The notes beneath the pieces were generated by a model. It ran no database searches and was not told the origin of the DNA. It saw only the letters and a program-made list of their open reading frames with translations. Both the position numbers and the translations under genes were made by a program. Shown piece by piece: positions 37,969-47,712 of a DNA stretch of 55,723 nt. Positions within the stretch are counted from its first letter, which is position 1; the number at the start of each line of letters is the position of its first letter. The DNA comes from Haliea sp. (GTDB taxonomy: Bacteria; Pseudomonadota; Gammaproteobacteria; Pseudomonadales; Halieaceae), in contig JADJAL010000012.1 of NCBI GenBank assembly GCA_016704305.1, positions 1-55,723 of the forward strand, written 5' to 3'.

Positions 37969-39600
37969 ATGAGCACCCTGCATATCCTGATGGCCCAGAT
38001 GAACACCCTGGTGGGCGATTTCGAAGGCAACACCCAGAAAATCATCGACGCGCTAACGCTCGCGGAACGCGAGCATGAAATGCCGATCGTTGTCTGCCCC
38101 GAACTGACCCTCAGCGGGTATCCGCCGGAGGATTTGCTGTTGCGGCCCAGTATTGCGCTGCGGGTGGAGCAGTCACTGACGACGCTGTGTGCGGCGATGC
38201 AAGGATCTGCCTACCTGGTTATCGGCTACCCGCTGAAAGTGGGCGGCGCGCTCTACAACGTAGCGGGTGTTTTGCACCGAGGGCAGATCGTTGCGCAGTA
38301 CCGCAAGCAATGCCTGCCCAACTACCAGGTTTTCGATGAGAAGCGCTATTTCACCCCGGGCAGTGAACCCTGCGTGGTGACGATTGCAGGCGTCGCCGTG
38401 GGCTTGACCATCTGCGAGGATATCTGGGAGAAGGCACCCGCTGTGCAGGCGGCGCAGGCCGGGGCGCAATTGTTGCTCAACATCAATTCCTCACCCTATC
38501 ACCAGGGCAAGCGGCAGGAGCGCTGGGACACGGTGTCGGCCCGCGCGCGCGATGCTGGTATTCCCATCGTGTATGTCAACCAGGTGGGTGGCCAGGATGA
38601 ACTGGTGTTCGACGGCGGCTCGTTCGCGGTGACCGCCGATGGCACCGTCGCGGCGGCCGCGCCTGGCTTTGAGGAGGGCGCATATTGGTTGCAGCTGGAC
38701 TTTGGCGCACAGCCTGCCCGCATCACCGGTCCGGCGCCGTCGCCACCGCAGCAGGAGTTGCACGCCACCTGGCAGGCGCTGGTGCTGGGCGTGCGCGACT
38801 ACGTCAACAAGAACCGGTTTCGCGGCGTCGTGCTGGGATTATCCGGTGGCATCGATTCAGCGCTGACCCTCGCGGTGGCGGTGGAGGCGCTGGGTCCCGA
38901 GCGGGTGGAGGCGGTGATGATGCCGTTTCGCTACACCTCGCGGATGAGTGTCGAGGATGCGGCAGAGCAGGCCAGGGCGCAGGGCGTGACGCACAAGGTT
39001 ATCTCGATTGAACCCATCTATGACGCGTTTATGGCCAGCCTGCAGGATGAATTCGCGGGAACCCGACCGGACACCACGGAAGAGAACCTGCAGGCGCGCT
39101 GTCGCGGTGTGCTGTTGATGTCGATCTCCAACAAGAAGGGCAGCCTGGTGCTAACCACCGGAAACAAGAGTGAAATGGCGGTAGGTTATTCCACGCTGTA
39201 CGGCGATATGGCCGGCGGACTGGATGTGCTCAAGGACGTGCCCAAGACGCTGGTGTTTGCATTGAGCCGTTACCGCAATTCACTGGGCCCGTGTATTCCA
39301 CAACGGGTGATCGATCGCCCTCCGTCGGCGGAACTGGCGCCCGACCAGAAGGACGAGGACAGCCTGCCGCCCTACGATGTGCTGGATCGCATACTCGCCC
39401 TGTACGTGGAGCAGGATTACAGCGCGGAGGCGATCATTGCGACCGGCATGGATCGCGAACAGGTACATAAGGTGCTGCGCCTGGTGGATATCAACGAGTA
39501 CAAGCGGCGTCAGGCACCCGTGGGCATACGCATCACGCGGCGTGGTTTCGGCCGTGACCGGCGCTACCCGATCACGTCGGGTTGGCGACTGGGTGGTTAG
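37969..39600 (+). CDS. nadE: Glutamine-dependent NAD+ synthetase
   Basis: 543 residues. The N-terminal nitrilase-type glutaminase domain has VVCPELTLSGYPPEDLLLR (catalytic Glu), a YRKQCLPNYQVFDEKRYF Lys region and LTICEDIWE (catalytic Cys). The C-terminal synthetase domain has the ATP pyrophosphatase loop LGLSGGIDSALT and GNKSEMAVGYSTLYGDMAGG. It converts deamido-NAD to NAD using glutamine. The ATG at 37969 opens the conserved STLHILMAQMN, so the longer frame upstream is not coding. The ribosome binding site is weak. In Pseudomonas nadE is not beside pilS, so this position is a lineage rearrangement. Confidence 0.95.
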   Translation: MSTLHILMAQMNTLVGDFEGNTQKIIDALTLAEREHEMPIVVCPELTLSGYPPEDLLLRPSIALRVEQSLTTLCAAMQGSAYLVIGYPLKVGGALYNVAGVLHRGQIVAQYRKQCLPNYQVFDEKRYFTPGSEPCVVTIAGVAVGLTICEDIWEKAPAVQAAQAGAQLLLNINSSPYHQGKRQERWDTVSARARDAGIPIVYVNQVGGQDELVFDGGSFAVTADGTVAAAAPGFEEGAYWLQLDFGAQPARITGPAPSPPQQELHATWQALVLGVRDYVNKNRFRGVVLGLSGGIDSALTLAVAVEALGPERVEAVMMPFRYTSRMSVEDAAEQARAQGVTHKVISIEPIYDAFMASLQDEFAGTRPDTTEENLQARCRGVLLMSISNKKGSLVLTTGNKSEMAVGYSTLYGDMAGGLDVLKDVPKTLVFALSRYRNSLGPCIPQRVIDRPPSAELAPDQKDEDSLPPYDVLDRILALYVEQDYSAEAIIATGMDREQVHKVLRLVDINEYKRRQAPVGIRITRRGFGRDRRYPITSGWRLGG

Positions 39601-39621
39601 CGCGCCGGCGCAGGGCGGGGT

Positions 39622-40491
39622 TTAAATGTCCGGGCGGGTGTCGAACTGGGGTGGAGACGGCGGATCAAACAGGCCGATGGTCAGCTTGTTGATCCATGAG
39701 CGCTGCTGGCCATCCAGCGTGTACTCAGTCGCGAACTGCCCGCTCCTGTCCAGTGCGGGATAGTCGGGATAGTTGGCGGCCAGCACCGCGATGGATTCCT
39801 GGGCGAGGTCATTCATGCCGAGAAAAATATACCCCTGCGCCATGATCGCCAGTCCATCGGCCACAGCTGGCGTGCGCTGGAAATTCTCCACTACATAGCG
39901 GCCCCGGTTCACGGCAGCCAAATAGGCGCCGCGCCGGATGTAGTAATTGCCGACCATGATTTCATGGTGCGCCAGCAGGTTGCGCAGGGCGATCATGCGG
40001 GCCTCGGCATCCGCGGCGTAGGGGCTGTTGGGGTAGCGCGAAACCAGTTGTCCAAATTCGCTAAAGGCCTCCTTCGCGCCGGAGGTATCGCGCAGCGTGG
40101 GGTCGATGGGCATAAAGCGGGCGAAGATGTCTTCATTCGCGGAATAGGCCGCCAGGCCCTTCATGTAATAGGCGTAATCCACGTTGGGATGCTGTGGGTG
40201 CAGGCGTATAAAGCGATCCGCAGCTTCCACGGCTGCCTCGTGTTCATAGGCGTTGTAATGCGCGTAGATCAGTTCCAGTTGCGCCTGTTCCGCATACTTG
40301 CCAAAGGGGTAACGGGATTCCAGCAATTCCAGTGTCTTTACGGCGAGGTCGTAGTTATCGCCACGCAGGTAGCGCTGCGCGTCTGCGTAGATTTGCTCTT
40401 CGCCGGCATCGGCGGCGATGTCCGGCAATTCTTCGTTGCTGGAACAACCGATCAGAGTCAGGCTGAGTAGAAAGATCAGGATGTAATTCAT
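39622..40491 (-). CDS. bamD: Outer membrane assembly lipoprotein BamD
   Basis: 289 residues. The lipoprotein signal peptide ends LTLIGC (Cys at about 16), then five TPR-like repeats typical of BamD/ComL: QRYLRGDNYDLAVKTLELLESRYPFGKYAEQAQLELIYAHY, ADRFIRLHPQHPNVDYAYYMKGLAAY, FSEFGQLVSRYPNSPYAADAEARM. It is an essential subunit of the BAM complex that inserts beta-barrel proteins into the outer membrane. Convergent with nadE and divergent from rluD, as in Pseudomonas for the rluD side. Confidence 0.95.
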   Translation of the reverse strand: MNYILIFLLSLTLIGCSSNEELPDIAADAGEEQIYADAQRYLRGDNYDLAVKTLELLESRYPFGKYAEQAQLELIYAHYNAYEHEAAVEAADRFIRLHPQHPNVDYAYYMKGLAAYSANEDIFARFMPIDPTLRDTSGAKEAFSEFGQLVSRYPNSPYAADAEARMIALRNLLAHHEIMVGNYYIRRGAYLAAVNRGRYVVENFQRTPAVADGLAIMAQGYIFLGMNDLAQESIAVLAANYPDYPALDRSGQFATEYTLDGQQRSWINKLTIGLFDPPSPPQFDTRPDI

Positions 40492-40598
40492 GCTTCCACC
40501 TAATGGCTCGCGCCAGCGTGCTAATATCCCACACAGCGCGGGTGTTTAATGCTGCGGTATTTAACCACAGGCTGGCGGGCGCATAAACAGGAATTGTG

Positions 40599-41579
40599 AT
40601 GACTGAAAAGGTGGAGCTGCAGGCCAATGTGCCGCAGGAGATGCACGGCAGCCGATTGGATCAGGTCGCGGCCCAGCTGTTTCCGCAATATTCCCGTTCG
40701 CGGTTGCAGGAATGGATCAGGACCGGGGCGGTGTCCGTGGACGGCCAGCAATGCAGGCCGCGGGATAAGGTGACGCAGGGGGCCAACGTCCAGATCGATG
40801 CGGTACTGGAAGCGGAAGTCGGTTGGCAGGGCCAGGACATCGCGCTGGATATCGTCCATGAGGACGAGGCGATTCTGGTCATCAACAAGCCGGCGGGGCT
40901 GGTGGTCCATCCCGCTGCCGGCCATGCCGAGGGTACCCTGGTGAACGCCCTGTTGGCCCATGCGCCGGAACTCGCACTGCTGCCGCGCGGCGGTATCGTG
41001 CACCGTCTGGACATGGAAACATCAGGGTTGCTGGTGGTGGCAAGAACCCTGCCGGCGCACCACCACCTGGTTGAGCAGTTGCAGGAGCGCACCGTCAAAC
41101 GGGAATATTGCGCTCTGTGTATAGGCGCGATGACAGGTGGCGGCACCGTTGATGCACCGATTGGTCGCCATCCTCGGCAGCGCAAGAAAATGGCGGTCAT
41201 CGCCATGGGCGGCAAACCCGCGATTACGCACTACCGTCTGGCACAGCGCTTCGGGCACCATACCCGCATCACGGTCAACCTGGAGACCGGCCGCACGCAC
41301 CAGATTCGCGTGCATATGGCGCACCGGAATTACCCGCTCATCGGCGATCCCCTGTACGGCGGGCGACCGCGTATCCCCAAAGGCGCGTCCGACCTGTTGA
41401 TCAACACCCTGCGCAACTTTCCGCGGCAGGCGTTGCACGCCCGCGCGTTGGGATTCATCCATCCCGACAGCGAGGAATTCGTGCAATTTGAGTGCCCCCT
41501 GCCTGACGATATTCGCGCGTTGATCGCTGTTCTGGAGGCGGAAGATCCGCCACACGCCCGTGACACCACGCTTTATTGA
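40599..41579 (+). CDS. rluD: 23S rRNA pseudouridine synthase RluD
   Basis: 326 residues. An N-terminal S4 RNA-binding domain (GSRLDQVAAQLFPQYSRSRLQEWI) precedes the RluA-type catalytic domain: GIVHRLDMETSGLLVVA holds the catalytic Asp, with KREYCALCIG, LETGRTHQIRVHMAH and YPLIGDPLYGG. It modifies U1911, U1915 and U1917 of 23S helix 69 and is needed for ribosome function. ATG 40599 is preferred over GTG 40596. The 3' end overlaps the pgeF start by 20 bp. Confidence 0.95.
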   Translation: MTEKVELQANVPQEMHGSRLDQVAAQLFPQYSRSRLQEWIRTGAVSVDGQQCRPRDKVTQGANVQIDAVLEAEVGWQGQDIALDIVHEDEAILVINKPAGLVVHPAAGHAEGTLVNALLAHAPELALLPRGGIVHRLDMETSGLLVVARTLPAHHHLVEQLQERTVKREYCALCIGAMTGGGTVDAPIGRHPRQRKKMAVIAMGGKPAITHYRLAQRFGHHTRITVNLETGRTHQIRVHMAHRNYPLIGDPLYGGRPRIPKGASDLLINTLRNFPRQALHARALGFIHPDSEEFVQFECPLPDDIRALIAVLEAEDPPHARDTTLY

Positions 41580-42310
41580 CGTTGACTGGCCGGCCCCGCC
41601 TGCTGTGCGCGCCCTGGCCACCACGCGCCAGGGCGGCCACAGCGCGGCGCCGTATGCGAGTTTCAATCTGGGTGATCATGTTAGGGGATAATGGCAGTGC
41701 CGTGGCGGCCAATCGCCAGCTACTGGCCGCTGCATTGCCGCAGGGTGCCAGCGTGTCGTGGTTGTCGCAGGTACACGGCACTACCGTCGTGGAGGCGGGA
41801 CAGGGCGGGCCGCCGCCGCTCGCGGATGCCCAGTGGAGCCGCACGAGGGGTGTTGCCTGTGCCGTATTGACGGCAGACTGTCTGCCGGTCTTGTTGTGCT
41901 CTGCCGCCGGTGATGTGGTGGCTGCGGCGCACGCCGGCTGGCGCGGATTGCTGGCGGGTGTGCTGGAAGCCACCGTAATGGCGATGGACACGCCCCCGGC
42001 AAGCGTGCTTGCGTGGCTGGGCCCCGCGATTGGCCCGGCGGCGTTTGAAGTGGGCGAAGAGGTGCGCGATGGGTTTCTTGCCGCGGCCACCCCGGTCGAG
42101 GTTGCTGCGACCACGGCCTGCTTTGTGCCTGTGCATCCCGGCCACTACCTTGCCGATTTGCCTGCGCTGGCCCGCGCACGCCTGCAGAGGGCGGGCGTGA
42201 CGAACGTGTTCGGCGGCAACTGGTGCACCCACAGCGACAGCGAGCGTTTTTTTTCCTACCGTCGGGACGGCCAGACCGGCCGCATGGCGAGCATTATCCT
42301 GCTTCGTTAA
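41560..42310 (+). CDS. pgeF: Peptidoglycan editing factor PgeF (YfiH laccase-like; one-base frameshift in this sequence)
   Basis: Starts at GTG 41560, overlapping rluD, and reads VTPRFIDVDWPAPPAVRALATTRQGGHSAAPYASFNLGDHV. An extra A at 41683 breaks the frame; one frame over it continues GDNGSAVAANRQLLAAAL to 42310. Metal-ligand motifs are SQVHGTTVV (His), LTADCLPVLL (Asp, Cys) and AAAHAGWRGL (His). The corrected length is about 249 residues. PgeF removes wrongly incorporated amino acids from peptidoglycan precursors; the family also has purine-nucleoside activity. Without correction, translation would stop within 45 codons. Confidence 0.88.
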
Positions 42311-42334
42311 ATTTGCTTCATCCCTATCTCCTTA

Positions 42335-42362
42335 CTTGAAATAGGGTGAATTGGCCCCATTT
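42335..42362 (+). promoter_or_regulatory. Sigma-32 (RpoH) heat-shock promoter of clpB
   Basis: CTTGAAA (42335-42341), a 13-bp spacer, then CCCCATTT (42355-42362). This matches the RpoH consensus CTTGAAA-N11-16-CCCCATnT and lies 58 bp upstream of the clpB start. Confidence 0.95.
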
Positions 42363-42420
42363 ATCCTTGCCATGAGCGCGACGTACCTCCGCATGGGGTA
42401 CCCAGTGAGGAGAATGTCGA

Positions 42421-44994
42421 ATGAGAATGGACAAATTAACCAACCAATTGCAAACAGCACTGGCGGATGCCCAGTCCCTGGCGCTGGGCAAGGATCATAA
42501 TTTTATTGAACCCGTACACCTGCTCAGCGCCTTGCTCGAGCAGCGCGGTGGCGCGTGCCGGCCGCTGTTGCAAAAAGCGGGCGCGGACGTGGCGGGCCTG
42601 GCGGCGCGCACCAAGGCGGCAATCGATGCGCTGCCGACGGTGACCGGCACCGCGGGCGATGTCCATATGTCGAACGATCTTGTCCGCATCCTGAATGTCA
42701 CCGACAAACTGGCGCAGCAGGGCGGCGATACCTATATTTCCAGTGAACTGGTGCTGCTGGCCATGCTGGAGAGCAAAACATCGGCAGGCGATTTAATGAA
42801 AGCCAGTGGTCTGCGGCCGCTGGATCTGAAGGCGGCGATAGACGCGATGCGTGGAGGTGAAGCTGTGAACAATCCGGAGGCCGAGGAATCGCGCCAGGCG
42901 TTGGACAAATACACGATCGACCTGACCGAGCGCGCCGAGCAGGGCAAGCTCGACCCGGTCATCGGTCGCGATGACGAAATCCGTCGCACCATTCAGGTCC
43001 TGCAGCGTCGCACCAAGAACAACCCGGTGTTGATCGGCGAGCCCGGCGTCGGCAAGACGGCCATCATCGAGGGCCTGGCGCAGCGTGTGGTCAACGGCGA
43101 AGTGCCGGAAAGCATGCGCAACAAGCGCGTGCTGTCGCTGGATCTCGGTGCGCTGCTGGCCGGTGCAAAATTTCGCGGCGACTTTGAAGAGCGACTCAAG
43201 GCGGTGCTCAACGAGCTCTCCAAGCAGGAGGGTCGCATCATCCTGTTCATCGACGAACTGCACGATGGTCGGCGCCGGCAAGGCCGAGGGCTCGATGGAC
43301 GCGGGCAACATGCTCAAACCCGCGCTGGCGCGTGGTGAACTGCACTGCGTCGGCGCCACCACCCTGAACGAATACCGTCAGTACGTGGAAAGGACGCCGC
43401 ACTGGAGCGCCGCTTCCAGAAAGTGTTGGTCGATGAGCCCAACGAGGAGGACACGATCGCCATCCTGCGCGGCCTGAAGGAGCGCTACGAAGTTCACCAC
43501 GGCGTGGATATTACCGACAGCGCGATCATCGCGGCTGCACGCCTCTCCCAGCGCTACATCACTGACCGCCAGTTGCCCGATAAGGCCATCGACCTGGTGG
43601 ACGAGGCCGCGAGTCGTATTCGCATGGAGATCGACTCCAAGCCCGAGGTGATGGACAAGCTGGAGCGTCGTCTTATCCAGCTGAAAATCGAGCGCGAAGC
43701 GGTGAAGAAAGACAGCGATCCCGCCGCGAAAAAGCAGGTGGAAAGGCTGAGCGAGGAAATCGACAAGGTGGAGCGCGAGTTCTCCGACCTGGAGGAAATC
43801 TGGAAAGCGGAGAAGGCGTCCGTGCAGGGCGCGGCCCAGATCAAGAGCGACCTGGAGCAGGTGAAACTGGATCTGGAAACCGCGCGTCGCGCGGGTGACC
43901 TTACGCGCATGTCGGAACTGCAGTACGGGCGCATTCCGGAACTGGAAAAGCAGCTCGCGCTGGCGCAGGAGTCTGAGTCTGCCGATACCGTGCTGCTGCG
44001 CAACAAAGTGACGGACGAGGAGATCGCCGAAGTCGTCTCGCGCTGGACCGGGATTCCCGTGTCCAAGATGATGGAAGGTGATCGGGAGAAGTTGCTGCGC
44101 ATGGAAGACGCCTTGCGCGAGCGCGTGGTCGGCCAGGACGAGGCGATCACTGCAGTATCGAATGCCGTGCGCCGTTCGCGCGCCGGTTTGTCCGACCCGA
44201 AACGGCCCAATGGTTCGTTCCTGTTTCTCGGCCCCACCGGCGTCGGCAAAACTGAATTGTGCAAGGCATTGGCGGGCTTCATGTTCGACAGCGACGATGC
44301 GATGGTGCGCGTCGATATGTCAGAGTTTATGGAGAAGCACTCCGTGGCGCGCTTGATTGGCGCTCCTCCGGGTTACGTCGGCTATGAGGAGGGCGGTTAC
44401 CTGACGGAGGCCGTGCGCCGCCGCCCCTACTCGCTGTTGCTGCTGGATGAAGTGGAGAAGGCACACCCGGATGTGTTCAACATTCTATTGCAGGTGCTGG
44501 AAGATGGCAGGCTCACCGACGGCCAGGGCCGTACCGTGGATTTTCGCAACACCGTCGTGGTGATGACGTCCAACCTCGGTTCCCACCTGATTCAGGAAAT
44601 GGCGGCGCAAAACGATTATGAGGCGATGAAAGCAGCGGTGATGGAAATCGTCGGTACGCACTTCCGCCCTGAATTCATCAACCGCGTGGACGAATCGGTG
44701 GTGTTCCATCCACTGCGCGAGGAACAGATTCGCGGTATTGCCGTGATCCAGCTGAAGGGATTACAGGAGCGTCTGGCCGAGCGCGAGTTGCAGTTGCAGA
44801 TCAGCGAAGCGTTTATGGACAAACTGGTAACGACCGGTTTCGATCCGGTCTACGGCGCCAGGCCGCTGAAGCGCGCAATCCAGCGCGAGCTGGAAAATCC
44901 GCTCGCGCAGCAGCTGCTGGCGGGCGACTTCGCGCCCGGTGATGTGATACGGGCAGATGTGCAGGACGGGAAAACAGTGTTCAGTGTGGGCTAG
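42421..44994 (+). CDS. clpB: Disaggregase ClpB (two frameshifts in this sequence)
   Basis: AAA+ chaperone that rescues aggregated proteins with DnaK. MRMDKLTNQLQTALADAQSLALGKD and FIEPVHLLSALLEQ form the N-domain. Walker A1 is GEPGVGKTAI; the long coiled-coil middle domain is around 43620-43990; Walker A2 is GPTGVGKTEL; sensor-2 GARPLKRAIQRELENPL lies near the end. Two lesions: loss of AC at 43263/43264 (LHTMVGAGKAEGS expected) and loss of one A near 43388-43391 (YVEKDAALERRF expected). Together they remove three bases, so the ends are in phase but 43 codons between are out of frame. The corrected length is about 858 residues, normal. GAGGAG precedes the ATG 42421. Confidence 0.95.
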
Positions 44995-45021
44995 CGTGCG
45001 CTGGCCCGCCCTCACTCACAG

Positions 45022-45477
45022 TCACTCGCAGTGGACTTTGATCGTGTCCAGGGCTTTTTGACGCTGGACATCCCGCTCTTCCTCCGTCAGGAAGTACACC
45101 TCGCCCTGCTCGTTGCGCATTTGAATGCGCACTTTTGAATCCAGCGCCGTCAGGTTTTCCTGCGCGCGTTGGCAGTATTCCTGGTTTTTCTCAATCTTGG
45201 GCGTGGCAGTTTCCACCGGTTCAAACTCATTGCCAGGACTCGGTTTGACCTTGAGCGGTACTGCGCCCTCGTCGGCATCCACAGCGCGCACCATGCTGGA
45301 ATTGGTCGAGATCACCTCGTACTCGGTACCTACGGGTGGCGGACGGTCACTGTTCACCGGATTGCCCTGCGAATCCATCCAGCGGTAAACAACCTCCCCG
45401 GCATTGGCCAGCGAGCCGAAAAGAGTCGGGACTACCACGGCCAGCGCCAGCACACAGGCGGTCAATACACGCTTCAA
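45022..45477 (-). CDS. DUF4124 domain-containing exported protein
   Basis: 151 residues. It starts at TTG 45477, preceded by GGAGAG; this start opens a clean signal peptide (KRVLTACVLALAVVVPTLFGSLANA). A longer frame upstream carries no signal and is not favoured. The DUF4124 core follows: EVVYRWMDSQGNPVNSDRPP (residues about 28-47). The C-terminal part is charged with two cysteines (EYCQRA and the final HCE). DUF4124 proteins are periplasmic with unknown function. The gene is divergent from ilvB; a protein of this kind next to ilvBN is also seen in Pseudomonas, as far as I recall. Confidence 0.85.
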   Translation of the reverse strand: MKRVLTACVLALAVVVPTLFGSLANAGEVVYRWMDSQGNPVNSDRPPPVGTEYEVISTNSSMVRAVDADEGAVPLKVKPSPGNEFEPVETATPKIEKNQEYCQRAQENLTALDSKVRIQMRNEQGEVYFLTEEERDVQRQKALDTIKVHCE

Positions 45478-45965
45478 GATAGTGTCTCTCCAGTTAAATT
45501 GCCTGCCGCAAAAATACTCCACATCCCCTCCTGAGGCAATGTGGCGAATGTGACTGCTGCCCCATTCCCGCCGTTGAATTCCTTGCTTGAGGTTGACTTT
45601 AGCCATGCCCGGAAGCAACAATACGCGCGTCTTGCACATGGCAACGGATAACGTCGAGTACCCTCGGCCTCTGGCCCACTGTATCGATTCCATTATTGGA
45701 TGCAGCTGTATGTAAGTCCCGTATTCAATTTGTGCCGTACCGGCCAGATTGAGGGCCAGACACTGCGCTACCCCGCAGGGCGACCGATACACAGGCAGTT
45801 CGTGATCGTATTCCCCCTTGGGGCGATTCCGGGCGGTGTATTGAGCTTGTAGGGGGTGGTGGGGCTCTTCAAATACCTGTTCAGGTATTTTTCAGCAACG
45901 ACCACACATGACTTGGAATGTTCCGGTGAGGGTTACGCATCGGGCGTTTTTCGTGGAGAGAGATT
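45478..45965. other. Divergent intergenic region with ilvB leader
   Basis: 488 bp without a recognisable gene, between the DUF4124 gene and ilvB, which are transcribed away from each other. It must hold both promoters; no strong -35/-10 pair stands out. Its notable element is a perfect short palindrome at 45871-45890. No leader peptide rich in Val, Leu or Ile codons is evident. Confidence 0.5.
45871..45890 (+). promoter_or_regulatory. Perfect inverted repeat in the ilvB leader
   Basis: AAATACCTG pairs with CAGGTATTT around TT, followed by two more Ts. It is 75 bp before the ilvB start. It could be a weak terminator/attenuator hairpin or a repressor site; the sequence alone does not decide. 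Confidence 0.5.
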
Positions 45966-47711
45966 GTGGAGTTGTTATCCGGCGGTGAAATGATCGCCCG
46001 CGCACTGGAAGATGAAGGCGTAGAGTATATTTTCGGCTACCCCGGTGGCGCGGTTTTGCATATTTACGATGCGCTGTTCAAGGGCTGCAAAGTGCCCCAC
46101 ATCCTGGTGCGCCACGAGCAGGCCGCCACACATGCGGCTGATGGTTACGCCAGGGCGACCGGCAAACCCGGCGTGGTGCTGGTGACATCCGGCCCGGGTG
46201 CCACCAATGCGATTACCGGCATTGCCACGGCGTATATGGATTCGATCCCGATGGTGGTGTTGTCTGGCCAGGTGCAGAGTCACCTGATTGGCGAGGATGC
46301 CTTCCAGGAAACGGACATGATCGGCATATCGCGGCCCATCGTGAAGCACAGCTTTATGGTAAAGCGCACGGAAGACCTGCCGATGATTATCAAGAAGGCC
46401 TTCCACATCGCGGCAAGCGGTCGACCCGGCCCGGTGGTTATCGATATTCCCAAAGACCTTACCCGGCCGGATGCGACGTTTGAGTACCACTACCCTAAGA
46501 CGGTCAAGATGCGCTCCTATGCGCCCGCACAGCGCGGCCATACCGGGCAGATCAAGAAGGCCGCGAAACTGTTGCTCGCAGCCAAGCGTCCTGTCATCTA
46601 CAGCGGCGGAGGCGTGATTTTGGGCGACGCCAGCGAGCTGCTGACACAGTTGGCGCGCAAATTGAATTATCCGGTGACCAATACGCTGATGGGACTCGGT
46701 GGTTATCCAGGCACTGATCGCCAGTTCCTGGGGATGCTGGGCATGCACGGCTTTTACGAGGCCAATATGGCCATGCACCACAGCGATTGCATTCTGGCTG
46801 TCGGTGCACGCTTTGATGACCGGGTGACCAACACGGTGAGCAAGTTCTGTCCCGGCGCCAAGATCATTCACATTGATGTCGATCCAGCATCGATTTCCAA
46901 AACGGTGATGGCCGATATCCCCATCGTGGGTCCGGTTCAGTCCGTGCTGGCGGAAATGCTGGCGCAAATAGACGTGCTGACGGAAAAAGATGGCGCCCTG
47001 CCCGACAAAGCGGCACTGGGCCGGTGGTGGGAGCAGATCGAGGAATGGCGTTCAGCGCATGGATTGTTCACTGGTCGGCGCTATGCGCAGAGCGACCTGA
47101 TCATGCCGCAGCAGGTGATCGAAAGTCTGTATCGCGCCACCAACGGGGATGCCTACATCACCTCGGATGTTGGGCAGCACCAGATGTTTGCCGCGCAGTA
47201 CTACCGCTTCGACAAGCCGCGTCGCTGGATAAACTCGGGCGGCCTCGGCACCATGGGCTTCGGCCTGCCCGCAGCGATGGGCGTGAAGCTGGCCTTCCCG
47301 GATATGGAAGTTGCCTGCGTCACGGGCGAGGGCAGTATCCAGATGAACATCCAGGAGCTGTCGACCTGCACGCAGTACAACTCCGCGGTAAAGATCATCA
47401 ATTTGCGCAATAACTATCTCGGCATGGTCAAGCAGTGGCAGGACATGCAGTACGAGGGCCGTTACGCGATGAGTACCTACGAGGATTCACTGCCCGATTT
47501 CGTCAAGCTGGTTGAAGCCTACGGCCATGTTGGGATGCAGGTAAAAAAACTGGCGGATCTCGACGACGCGATGAAGGCGGCGTTTGCGCTGAAAGACAGG
47601 CTCGTATTCCTCGACATTTTCATCGACCCGATGGAACACGTCTATCCGATGCACATCGCGCCCAACGGTTCGATGAAGGACATGTGGCTCAGCAAGAACG
47701 AGAGGACCTGA
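45966..47711 (+). CDS. ilvB: Acetolactate synthase, large (catalytic) subunit
   Basis: 581 residues; the first common step of valine, leucine and isoleucine synthesis (also named ilvI in this arrangement). Thiamine-diphosphate enzyme motifs are the catalytic Glu in VRHEQAATHAADGYAR (residues about 46-61), SGPGATNAITGIATAYMDS, the FAD-region GARFDDRVT, and the ThDP-Mg motif GEGSIQMNIQELSTC...NN near 460-490. GTG 45966 follows GGAGAGAG. The ilvN start lies one base after its stop, so the two subunits are coupled. Intact. Confidence 0.95.
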   Translation: MELLSGGEMIARALEDEGVEYIFGYPGGAVLHIYDALFKGCKVPHILVRHEQAATHAADGYARATGKPGVVLVTSGPGATNAITGIATAYMDSIPMVVLSGQVQSHLIGEDAFQETDMIGISRPIVKHSFMVKRTEDLPMIIKKAFHIAASGRPGPVVIDIPKDLTRPDATFEYHYPKTVKMRSYAPAQRGHTGQIKKAAKLLLAAKRPVIYSGGGVILGDASELLTQLARKLNYPVTNTLMGLGGYPGTDRQFLGMLGMHGFYEANMAMHHSDCILAVGARFDDRVTNTVSKFCPGAKIIHIDVDPASISKTVMADIPIVGPVQSVLAEMLAQIDVLTEKDGALPDKAALGRWWEQIEEWRSAHGLFTGRRYAQSDLIMPQQVIESLYRATNGDAYITSDVGQHQMFAAQYYRFDKPRRWINSGGLGTMGFGLPAAMGVKLAFPDMEVACVTGEGSIQMNIQELSTCTQYNSAVKIINLRNNYLGMVKQWQDMQYEGRYAMSTYEDSLPDFVKLVEAYGHVGMQVKKLADLDDAMKAAFALKDRLVFLDIFIDPMEHVYPMHIAPNGSMKDMWLSKNERT

Positions 47712-47712
47712 C

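Noticed and set aside
45478..45792. Longer form of the DUF4124 protein
   Set aside because: The extension lacks a signal peptide and family similarity, while the TTG at 45477 has a ribosome binding site and opens a clean signal peptide.
45871..45890. LexA box in front of ilvB
   Set aside because: The LexA pattern CTG-N10-CAG is not met; CTG and CAG are only two bases apart.
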